From the NCBI GenBank assembly GCA_938743325.2, contig OW568861.1, positions 1,364,001 through 1,428,000 of the forward strand: a stretch of DNA of 64,000 nucleotides, read 5' to 3'. The notes below the pieces were generated by a model. It saw only the letters and a program-made list of their open reading frames with translations, searched no databases and had not been told where the DNA came from. The DNA comes from Pycnococcus provasolii. Its lineage: Eukaryota > Chlorophyta > Pseudoscourfieldiophyceae > Pseudoscourfieldiales > Pycnococcaceae. The position numbers were made by a program, and so were the translations under genes. Positions 54,532 through 63,148 of this stretch are shown piece after piece; the stretch's first letter is position 1; each line of letters starts with the position of its first letter.

Positions 54532-57500
54532 CTACTCCTCTTCATGCTCGAGCGCCGTTTTGAGCCTCTTCTTGTCCAACTTCTTGAAACCAATACTGTT
54601 GAGTTCGCTATCGTCCAAGTCGCGCAAGTCACTCACATCGACGGCGCCGTATTCCCGCAATTCGTCTTCGAATTGGCCAAGGGAATGTTCAGCAAGCCAT
54701 GCCTTGAGATCCTTTTTCTTCGTATCATCGCCACCACCGCCGTCGGCTGATTGAGATGTCGTATTCACAATGCTGCCCTCGATGCGTTCACCATCAATCT
54801 CGATGTGAATGACACTCTCGTCATCGTCGTTCTCTTCTTTCTTCACCTCTTCCTTCTTCTTTGTTTTCTTAGCCACATCCTCGTCGTCTTCCTCATCGTC
54901 ATCCACCACCTTCTTGTTCTGCTGCTGAGTATGTTTTCCCTCCTTCGCTACGGGATCTGGAGTCGCAGTCACGGTGAGATTCGTCGTAGTTTGAGAAGTT
55001 GGAGGAGGCGAAGGTGACTTTTCACCTCCACCATCATTCCTGCTCTTCTCATCTGGGTGTTCCTGACGCTGCTGCATTCGACGGCGCACCAACCATGCTC
55101 CTCCCAAGATGATGAGCACGGCTACCGCACCTCCCGCCGCACCTGCCGCGGTACCACCTCCACTATCGCCCGAAGAAGAAGGCGAAGGAGCGGGCGAATT
55201 AATGTTGATGACGATATTATACGTCACGACGCTGATGCTCACACGGTCGAGACCGCGTTCGACGAGTTCGTCGGCAAGCGAACCGCTCTCTATCACATCT
55301 TGGAAAACGGTCTCCGCCGCCTTTGCACTTGCCTCGTCTTCGTATGCGGCGATGCGGAATGCAACGTCGATGCCACTTGTTGTCGCAGCCGCGGGAGGTT
55401 GCTGCAGCATTGCACGCCTATGCGAAGCTCCGGTACTCGGAAGCAAAGACGACAAATCGGGAGGTGTTGCGCTTGCACTGACAGAGTCGATAATCACCTG
55501 ATCCGTCTTGACTTCCATCTTTTCCGCGACAGATTCCGAGAAGATTCTTCTTGCTTCGTTTGTGAATGAACTCACTGTGTAGCCGCTCAGTTTTACTGTC
55601 GATGCAAGTGCAACGGCCTGTTGTGAGTCAGCTTGCTGCGCCTGCGCAAGGGTTGTTGTTGCTGATGTTGTTGGTGTTGGTGATGCCGTTGTCGGTGCCG
55701 GTGCCGCTGTTGTCGGGGTCGGCGCCGCCGTTGTCGGTGCCGCCGTTGTCGTCGTCGGTGCCGCTGTTGTCAGTGTCGGTGCCGCCGTTGTGGAAGTTGA
55801 GGACGCACAAGCCTGCGTGTTGCACGACTGAGATGTCGACGGCTTAGTGTCGGAGCAGTACGAGTCCGACACGCTCTGCCCGTCCGATTGCGTGCACGTC
55901 ACGGAGCGTGTCTGCGTGCCTCCTCCGCACGATGCCGAGCACGACGACCACGCGTCGGTGCCGTACGAGTACGTGTAGCATTCCTGCGTGTTGCACGACT
56001 GAGATGTCGACGGCTTGGTGTCAGAGCAGTACGAGTCCGACACGCTCTGCCCGTCCGATTGCGTGCACGTCACGGAGCGCGTCTGCGTGCCCCCTCCACA
56101 CGACGTCGAACACGATGACCACGCGCCTCTATTGTAAAAGTATGTGCTGCATTCCTGCGTGTTGCACGACTGAGATGTTGACGGCTTGGTGTCAGAGCAG
56201 TACGAGTCCGACACGCTCTGGCCGTCCGATCGCTTGCATGTCACGGAGCGCGTCTGCGTGCCTCCTCCACACGATGCCGAGCACGACAGCCACGCACCCG
56301 TGCCGTAATAGTACGTGTAGCATTCCTGCGTGTTGCACGACTGAGATGTCGACGGCTTAGTGCCCGAGCAGTACGAGTCCGACACGCTCTGGCCGTCCGA
56401 TCGCTTGCATGTCACGGAGCGCGTCTGCGTGCCTCCTCCGCACGACGCCGAGCACGACGACCACACGTCGGTGCTGTACGCGTAGGTGTACGATGGAGGC
56501 GGCGGCGGGCTCAGACAAGCCTGAGTGTTGCATGACTGGCTTATTGACGGCTTCGTGCCCGAGCACATCGTGTCTGCTACTGCTTGTCCATCCGAACGTA
56601 GACAGGTCACCGAACGGGTGCGCGTGCCACCTCCGCACGTTTCGGAACACGAGCCAAACGATCCTTCCGAAAACGCATATGTGTACGATATTGTCGTGGT
56701 TATTGTCGTCGTAGTAGTCGTATACACGTTAGTCGTCGTCGGCGTCATCGCATTGGTGCAGTACGACGTTTCCCTGCAACACTGATACGAGGAACCCCAT
56801 GTCGAACAACTTTGATAGCCCGAGGAGCAGGAGAAGTATGATGTTACGCATTGGCTGCAGTCGCCTCCATCCCATCCGCACGCGGCAACGTTGCACCCAT
56901 CGTCGCACTCGCCGTCGCCAATGTAAAAGTCTGGGCAGGCCGCTGAGCACGCGCCAGTTGTGTTCGTCGCGTTCGCTCCACACTGGTCCATCATAATGTA
57001 CGCTAGATTAGAGACATAGCTAGGAATGTCTAAAGCTTCTGTCAAATTTGTCCCTTTGTACGCGTCCATGCACGCCTGGCTCAGGCCAAAATCCACAACA
57101 AAATCACACTCCGGGATGCCGCTGCTTATGCCAGCAAGTCTGTGTGCTTCAAAAACCGACATTACACCACTTTTGCACGTGGACGCACTCGTGTCCAAAT
57201 TTGATGCACAAGATTGTTGTGTTGTGCATGACTCACTCGACGACGGCTTCATGCCAGAGCAGTATGATTCAGACACTATTGTGCCATCCGAGCGCATGCA
57301 CTGAACAGCTCGGAAGCGTATTCCCGAGCACGAGCATGCGGTCCAATTCCCTGATACGTACGAAAATGTACAGTCATTCGCATCAAAGTTGCACTCAGCA
57401 TTATAGCAATCGGCGTCACAGTAACCGTCACCAATCCACGTGAGATAGCAATGAGGAGCACAGTAAATCTTAGGCGGTGGCGGTGCGCTTGGCATATTTT

Positions 57501-60500
57501 GACAGGTCAACCTGAGTATGTCAAAATACCATTCGTCGTTGTACCAAAGAGACCACGATTCGTTGTACGGTAGCCACGAAGGGTTTGTAATGTACGCACT
57601 TGATGAGAAGACATATCCCATGTCACTACCTATTGTCGCATTGGAACCAACGATCCAGGAGCTGGAATTCGAATAGAAGAGGTATCGATCGGTACCGTCA
57701 GACTTGCTGAGATGGTAGACGGGTAATCCGTTTGAAGTGAGCGATAAATCCTCGTAGTACGTCCCCAATACGTGCAGCGACTCGTCAGGCATATCAAATT
57801 GCTGAAGTTTGCGTCGTCGCCTGATCTTCCTGCCGTAATTCATCTGATATGATGATGACGTTTGGAATGTGCACATCGGTAAATTGGCAGGTGGTGGTGC
57901 TGGACACGGTTGCGTGTTGCATGAAATGGAGCTAGAAGGTCGCAAGGCAGAATCACAATAAGAATCACTGAGATAATTGCTTAGGGAGTTTGATGACCAC
58001 CAAGATGACCACCAAGAGGACGAGTCCGAGGAGGAGGGTGAGTTCGAGGAGGAGGGTGAGTTTCCCCAAAGAAACTTGAGCCTCCGCCGCTGTCTTCCAC
58101 CGTTAAAAACAGATGAAGAAGTAGTGGTGGTGGTAGCACTTGGTGTACTTTCCTTCACACAATCCACGCTTTGCATTTGAATTCCACCCCCGCATATTCT
58201 CGAGCACTCCCCAAAGGGCTTCGCTTGCCACGTCGCGCGAACATTGATCGGTGGTGCTGTAGTAGTAGTAGTAGCGACATCTGCTATGTTTTTGAACGTT
58301 GCTGTCATGACTGAATCGTGGCGCCAGTCGCCACCAATAAACAAATTCCAATTGTCAGCTCCAACGTTCGATGGGTTCTCAGCTTCTCGAGTTTTCGAGT
58401 AGACCCAACCTCTGGCTTCCCCTGATTTCATCGTCTCTTCTTTTCCAATCCACCAATTTTTGCTATCTGAGTAGTACAAGTAACGATCAGCATGGGAAGA
58501 ACTCTTGTACACGGATTTGCCATTGATCTTCTTCCCATCCATCTCGAAGAAAGTACCCAAGACGTGACTTGCAGACGACGAACTGATTCCCGATCCAGAT
58601 CTGAGTTGGAACGTGACGGATGGCTTTGATCCAAAGTTCATGCAGAACGTCTTGACATTGTATGGTCCCCATCGGTAAGCGGAAAGTTCCTGTATAGGCT
58701 CAGAGTTCGACCCAAAACTCATTGATTTTGATACGCTACCTAGCCCCCACACTAATTCTATCGATCCACCCACGTATCCATAATTTTTGTTTGAATACTT
58801 CAACCTGCCCTGAACGCCGACTTCTAGCCGAGTATCAGATGGAACATTACCACAAGGTAAACCGCCAGGTGCATACACTGCACTCAGAGTAATGTCCATC
58901 TCAGGTCTAAGGGCGTAGTAAACCTGAGATTCAAGAGCTGCTGAAAATGAGCCAATTCCAAAGCCCTTCCTAAGAGAACCTCTGTCCACATAAAGTCCAG
59001 CGTAAAAAATTGGAAGCAATCTCATGGTCAGCTCAGCCTCAATCGATGTCAATGCATAGGGAGCATACGAATCTCCGCTCAAGGCATCGTAGTTATTCTC
59101 CCTAGTAAAAACCACATCCGATGTTTTCTTCTTTTCGCTGCCTTCCCAGAGATATTCAAATGTTGCCTTTGCCGTCGTAGGCACATCTTTCATCATCTGA
59201 ATTTTAGCACGAGCTTTGAAGGACACAAGCATCTGTACATCGAGCTGAAACATGAGCCCAAAGTGTGCACCCACGCCAGCAACCCGTCCTCCAACGCAAA
59301 GGCCGGGCAAGCACCTTCGTTCTATCATGGTGCTCTTGTCGAAGGTTTTGCTCATGGATGCTTGAATATCAGCTGCACCGTCACCTAGCATCGACAAACC
59401 AAGTTCGCCATTGAGCTGTACTTTCTTGATGGGATTCAAATCGCAGCAGACTGACCAACCCGAACACCAACCGCAGGTTGGCCAGCCCGATTTCACGTGG
59501 GCGTAAACCTCTCCTGTACCTCTCACCCCACAGTTTTCGCAATCGATGTTGTACTGCGTGCCACTGCGACTTGTCCAGCTATGACTTTTCATTCCCTCGA
59601 AAGTCTTCGTGAGAGTATTTGGTCCATAGAATCGCCTTTGAGGATTTGCAGCAGCAATGCTACTATTGCCATCGTCAGGATGATCCGTCATCATCCTCAT
59701 CGACACTTCTTCCTCCAGAAGCTTGCGGCTCTCCTTCACAGTAGTATTAGGATCTCCAACAACGACGAGATCATCATTTCTCAATGGCATGTTTAACTTC
59801 CACGCATGTTCAAGTCCCTTTTGCATCGCCGACTGGATGATTTCCTCGGTACCGCCAAACCCATCCTCATCTGGACTTCTTCCCTCGCGATACTTCCGAA
59901 AGGTCTCTGGGCGACCTCTGAAGTACTCGACAGTCGACTCCTCGAAGCACTCGTGAAAGTCAGCATGAACAAGAATCAGCTCAATCGATGCGGAACTACT
60001 ATTGCTGCCACTTCCATCATCATCAATCTCGTATGATACGATTGGATCCGAAACAACACGATGGCGAAATTGGCGCTTCTTATGATTGCCCAAATCTTGC
60101 TCGCTGTGACCTGCAGTTTCCACGCCTGTGGTGGAATTTTTAGAGCACCACCATTTGCTATTCACTAAGATGGAATCCTTCTTCAAGGCTTGATACGCTT
60201 CAGGGAGCACGTGCTTGCCATTCTTCAGATCAACCACCAGTGTCACTTTCAGTGCAAGATTATCGTCATCACCATCCTCCTCCTCCTCCCTATCGCCTTT
60301 GTTGACGTCGCTCGAGAGCTTATTGATGGTGGTCCAGTGCCTCGGCTCTAAGCGCCTTCCCGCCTGGATGTGTTTGGCCAATTCCTCCTGGCTCATCATC
60401 TCGACGCCGAAGTTGTCATCGTCGACATCATTAAGGGATATCGCGCCGCCGCAATGCACATCAATCAACGCATTCTGCGCAGCTTCATCTTCGTCAAGCA

Positions 60501-61005
60501 TCACCACGTGCCCATGTCGCTTCGCGGAGTACTGGAAGTAGATCATATGCCCGCTCACTGGATCGTGATATTCGTAGCGATGCTCAAAACCATGACTGCC
60601 CGTGTCAGTGGTGGACTTTGGGGCTGCATGCTTTGGCCTGAGACCATCTTCATGCATCTTATGCTCCATAAGCAGAGACGCTGAAATCGGACGAGGCTCA
60701 GATGTAAGGCTTCGAACAGTCGTCGCGTCATCATTCTCGCCTCGCATATCCTCTTTCTTTGTGACGACGACGTCATTGTGTACATCTGTACCGCCATCGA
60801 CTTCTCCTTCGACCGATCCTGGTTCATCATAATGAATTGGCTGCAAGTTCGTCTCAGATGACAAACGTTCAGATTGCTGAGCATCAGCAACACCGCACGC
60901 CAGCAAAACTACCAAAAAAAGGAGAAGCAACAGAGCACCGGTGACATCCGTGGAACGTAGCAGCCGTGACGCTTGGTGATTGACACGTCGCCGCGCGGTC
61001 ATCAT
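54532..61005 (-). CDS. Receptor-like protein: signal peptide, LNR and TSP1 modules, one membrane span, cytoplasmic SAM domain
   Basis: A single open frame gives 2,157 aa without introns. Residues 1-45 hold a signal peptide (GALLLLLFLVVLLACGVADA, then QQ). Residues about 100-800 form an unrecognised ectodomain with a Cys-rich core (DCENCG ... CGWCSGWSVCC). Two related modules beginning HVLGT lie near 813-905 and 1077-1170. A TSP1-like module near 945-1065 carries a Ser/Trp-rich insert. LNR/Notch modules with G-D-G-x-C-D lie at 1182-1212 and 1353-1386, with another TSP1-like module just after the first. Five tandem TSP1 modules (CSASCGGGTQTRSVTC type) occupy 1439-1733. A Thr/Ala/Pro mucin-like stalk follows, then a SEA-like region (about 1788-1935), a membrane span (about 1950-1973), an acidic/Lys-rich linker, and a SAM domain at 2099-2152. 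It is probably a surface receptor or adhesion protein; the ligand is unknown. Confidence 0.85.
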   Translation of the reverse strand: MMTARRRVNHQASRLLRSTDVTGALLLLLFLVVLLACGVADAQQSERLSSETNLQPIHYDEPGSVEGEVDGGTDVHNDVVVTKKEDMRGENDDATTVRSLTSEPRPISASLLMEHKMHEDGLRPKHAAPKSTTDTGSHGFEHRYEYHDPVSGHMIYFQYSAKRHGHVVMLDEDEAAQNALIDVHCGGAISLNDVDDDNFGVEMMSQEELAKHIQAGRRLEPRHWTTINKLSSDVNKGDREEEEDGDDDNLALKVTLVVDLKNGKHVLPEAYQALKKDSILVNSKWWCSKNSTTGVETAGHSEQDLGNHKKRQFRHRVVSDPIVSYEIDDDGSGSNSSSASIELILVHADFHECFEESTVEYFRGRPETFRKYREGRSPDEDGFGGTEEIIQSAMQKGLEHAWKLNMPLRNDDLVVVGDPNTTVKESRKLLEEEVSMRMMTDHPDDGNSSIAAANPQRRFYGPNTLTKTFEGMKSHSWTSRSGTQYNIDCENCGVRGTGEVYAHVKSGWPTCGWCSGWSVCCDLNPIKKVQLNGELGLSMLGDGAADIQASMSKTFDKSTMIERRCLPGLCVGGRVAGVGAHFGLMFQLDVQMLVSFKARAKIQMMKDVPTTAKATFEYLWEGSEKKKTSDVVFTRENNYDALSGDSYAPYALTSIEAELTMRLLPIFYAGLYVDRGSLRKGFGIGSFSAALESQVYYALRPEMDITLSAVYAPGGLPCGNVPSDTRLEVGVQGRLKYSNKNYGYVGGSIELVWGLGSVSKSMSFGSNSEPIQELSAYRWGPYNVKTFCMNFGSKPSVTFQLRSGSGISSSSASHVLGTFFEMDGKKINGKSVYKSSSHADRYLYYSDSKNWWIGKEETMKSGEARGWVYSKTREAENPSNVGADNWNLFIGGDWRHDSVMTATFKNIADVATTTTTAPPINVRATWQAKPFGECSRICGGGIQMQSVDCVKESTPSATTTTTSSSVFNGGRQRRRLKFLWGNSPSSSNSPSSSDSSSWWSSWWSSNSLSNYLSDSYCDSALRPSSSISCNTQPCPAPPPANLPMCTFQTSSSYQMNYGRKIRRRRKLQQFDMPDESLHVLGTYYEDLSLTSNGLPVYHLSKSDGTDRYLFYSNSSSWIVGSNATIGSDMGYVFSSSAYITNPSWLPYNESWSLWYNDEWYFDILRLTCQNMPSAPPPPKIYCAPHCYLTWIGDGYCDADCYNAECNFDANDCTFSYVSGNWTACSCSGIRFRAVQCMRSDGTIVSESYCSGMKPSSSESCTTQQSCASNLDTSASTCKSGVMSVFEAHRLAGISSGIPECDFVVDFGLSQACMDAYKGTNLTEALDIPSYVSNLAYIMMDQCGANATNTTGACSAACPDFYIGDGECDDGCNVAACGWDGGDCSQCVTSYFSCSSGYQSCSTWGSSYQCCRETSYCTNAMTPTTTNVYTTTTTTITTTISYTYAFSEGSFGSCSETCGGGTRTRSVTCLRSDGQAVADTMCSGTKPSISQSCNTQACLSPPPPPSYTYAYSTDVWSSCSASCGGGTQTRSVTCKRSDGQSVSDSYCSGTKPSTSQSCNTQECYTYYYGTGAWLSCSASCGGGTQTRSVTCKRSDGQSVSDSYCSDTKPSTSQSCNTQECSTYFYNRGAWSSCSTSCGGGTQTRSVTCTQSDGQSVSDSYCSDTKPSTSQSCNTQECYTYSYGTDAWSSCSASCGGGTQTRSVTCTQSDGQSVSDSYCSDTKPSTSQSCNTQACASSTSTTAAPTLTTAAPTTTTAAPTTAAPTPTTAAPAPTTASPTPTTSATTTLAQAQQADSQQAVALASTVKLSGYTVSSFTNEARRIFSESVAEKMEVKTDQVIIDSVSASATPPDLSSLLPSTGASHRRAMLQQPPAAATTSGIDVAFRIAAYEDEASAKAAETVFQDVIESGSLADELVERGLDRVSISVVTYNIVININSPAPSPSSSGDSGGGTAAGAAGGAVAVLIILGGAWLVRRRMQQRQEHPDEKSRNDGGGEKSPSPPPTSQTTTNLTVTATPDPVAKEGKHTQQQNKKVVDDDEEDDEDVAKKTKKKEEVKKEENDDDESVIHIEIDGERIEGSIVNTTSQSADGGGGDDTKKKDLKAWLAEHSLGQFEDELREYGAVDVSDLRDLDDSELNSIGFKKLDKKRLKTALEHEEE
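55803..56690 (-). repeat. Five tandem TSP1-coding repeats inside the receptor-like gene
   Basis: Each unit encodes about 53-58 residues with the order W-S-S-C-S-x-S-C-G-G-G-T-Q-T-R-S-V-T-C, then SDGQ, and ends CNTQEC or CNTQAC. Four of the five are almost identical at the DNA level, with the most upstream one (near 56640) more divergent. This points to recent internal duplication or homogenisation. Confidence 0.9.
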
Positions 61006-61108
61006 GGATCTTGCTTGAGCAAGGCTTGATCCTGTTAGGGGTAGGAGGGGGCAGGGTGGTGTGTTGTATGTCAGCTCGACGTTCGTTGTTTTTGTCTCGG
61101 TTGCTCGT

Positions 61109-61172
61109 CTAACCCTAACCCGAACTCCTAACCCTAACCCTAACCCGAACTCCTAACCCTAACCCTAATCCG
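61109..61172. repeat. Interstitial telomere-like CCCTAA block
   Basis: The stretch consists of three blocks of CTAACCCTAACCC type, the first two separated from the next by a CGAACTC spacer, with about seven to eight TAACCC units in all (TTAGGG on the other strand). It lies about 104-167 bp upstream of the start of the minus-strand receptor-like gene. Genes continue on both sides, so it is not a chromosome end here. It may be a repaired break, or a telo-box-like promoter element as known in plants. Confidence 0.85.
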
Positions 61173-62151
61173 TCCCACTCCTAGCGAAGCGAAGGTGAGG
61201 CGAGGCAGGTGAGCGCTGAGCAGCCAGCTCCTCAAGAGGTGATGAGGAAGCGACCGAGAAGAATTGACTCCGGCGATGCTGCTGCCGTAGTAGTAGTAGC
61301 ACCTCAGCCTTGTCCCGCTCTGCCCGTGCGGATCTCTCTCGCTCTCCACGACGCGGCCACGGCGACGCTGAGACCGCTCCAGCGAAAGCCAACGCACGCA
61401 ACAGGGTGGAGGTGGTGATGGCGTTCGCACGTCATCACTCTTCAGCGTCACATACATCAGCGTCCACCATCGACTGGCCAAAGACAAGTAGCACGCGAGC
61501 TCGAGCTCGAGCCGCGCCCTTGCTGTCGTCCTCTCGTCGTCAGGTGTGCCACGGAGAGACTTCACGCATACCGAGATAGATGAATCTCTCGCCGTCCTCG
61601 CCCGCGTGCAGAGACATGGAAGAAGAAGAAAGGCAGGAGTCGGTCGTAGTAGCAAGCCAGCCTTAAGTGCTCTTTCCTCTTCTGTAAGCGCAAGGCTTTC
61701 GCCGTTCCTCGCTGTGCGCTCACCCTCCGTCCGTCCATGCCGAGCAAGTCGTCGTTCCATGCAAGGCGTATTTCATCCCGCGCGCACACATGTACTTGTG
61801 GGAGGGCAGGCAGATTTGTGCGTACCTTCTTTTGTTTAGTTTGTTATCAGACCACCACCACGGCCAGCCAGCGCGTGCACGCGACGCACACTCGGGGGAG
61901 AGAGGCAGGCTGTGCGTGTTCAGCCGAGCGGGGCGCAGTACGACGGATGCTGTTGGCGGAAGTGTATGTGGTTGGTGGCGAGGTGACGGTGGCACTCCGT
62001 CCGTCGCTTGTTGCGTGGGCACTCACTGGGAGGGCTTATTATGCGGTTGAGTTTTCCTCCCACAAGGCAAAAGCGCAGGGCGAGGGGCGAGGGGAAGGAT
62101 GGAGGGTCAGGTGATTTGGTCGGGGTAAAGGACCTAAAAAGGATGGGAAGG

Positions 62152-62201
62152 CTTGGTAGAAACAAGGGGAGATAACAAGATGTTATCTCCCCTTGGTAGA
62201 A
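62152..62201. repeat. 15-bp stem hairpin between two 10-bp direct repeats
   Basis: CAAGGGGAGATAACA (62163-62177) and its exact reverse complement (62181-62195) flank a 3-base loop. The ten bases CTTGGTAGAA occur at 62152-62161 and again at 62192-62201. The layout resembles a tiny insertion with a duplicated target, or a hairpin grown by replication slippage. It is too short to encode anything. Confidence 0.8.
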
Positions 62202-62521
62202 GTTTGTGAGCGGTACTGTACCGAGAGAGCGTGGAAATTCGCCGACCTGCAGTCCCGTTGTACTGGAATGACGAGATTCCATCGCCAAGCAACGCGAGAC
62301 CGACACTTGCACTCCCACCACATACTTCCTAATCAATAATATCTGCTTGCCTGCCACCAACCTACCATACGCCCCATGGCCCTTTTTGTTGGCTACTAAA
62401 AAGCACTGAAAAACGTGAGGCGACAAGATTCGCCGGCCTTGATTGACAAGTCTGCCACATCCCCTCTCATCTGATCATCTCTCACTGTCTGGCGGCTGTG
62501 GTGGTTTAACGATCGATGTGG

Positions 62522-62601
62522 GATCATTACGAAGCCATGGGAGGGGGACTTCGTTATCATACCGTCGTAATGATCGAAGTCACGGGTGGGGGACTTCGTT
62601 A
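62522..62601. repeat. Paired inverted and direct short repeats
   Basis: GATCATTACGA at 62522-62532 is matched in reverse complement at 62565-62575, and GGGGGACTTCGTTA occurs at 62543-62556 and 62588-62601. The two pairs interleave. Their purpose is unknown. They lie about 550 bp upstream of the SAM-PLAC8 start. Confidence 0.7.
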
Positions 62602-63148
62602 GGAAAGGCTGGAATCTGGATTCGTCTGCATCTAGTCTACAGCCTTAGTCTAACCAGGCCAGGCTGAAAAGTGAAAAGGCAAGACCACTACCCGGGTAGA
62701 CGGAGGAAAGCGAAGATACTTCGCCGGATCGTCGTTGCGCCGACACATACAGTATCATCACGCATCACGCAATCGAACATACGCAGCAATCGAACAGGTC
62801 GGGTACGATATTGTGTATGTATGTAGCGTTGGCAACGACATGCCAACGTCATCTGCCCATCGAACCGCCAATCGTCGACGTCCGTCCATCTTGACGATCC
62901 ACTTGGTGAATTGCTTCACGACATGATGTCACAACTCGCATGTGCAGCTGAGATACGTATGTACATATGCACCTACACGGCAGCTAACATAAGAACCGAT
63001 ATAGGTAATAAGCACACCCGACGCCCCCGCTCAACGCTCAACTCGCACCGCACCAAAGTCCGCTCCAACGCACACCGGCTAAGTCGCCACTTCACAGCAA
63101 GATACGTCGTAAAGAAAGCTTGGACCAACATACCTCAGCCGACTGGTC

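Larger units (their letters stand above)
61006..63148. other. Intergenic region between the divergent receptor-like and SAM-PLAC8 genes
   Basis: About 2.1 kb holds the telomere-like block, a hairpin near 62163-62195, and paired repeats near 62522-62601. Open frames here (for example 61140-61760 on the minus strand) are rich in Arg and Ser, show no domain and are interrupted by low-complexity sequence, so I do not call them genes. Promoters for both flanking SAM-domain genes should lie in this stretch. Confidence 0.5.

Noticed and set aside
61109-61172. A chromosome end
   Set aside because: Genes continue on both sides and the repeats are short and interrupted.
61140-61760. 206-codon minus-strand frame
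   Set aside because: It begins in low-complexity sequence and runs through the telomere-like block, with no domain.
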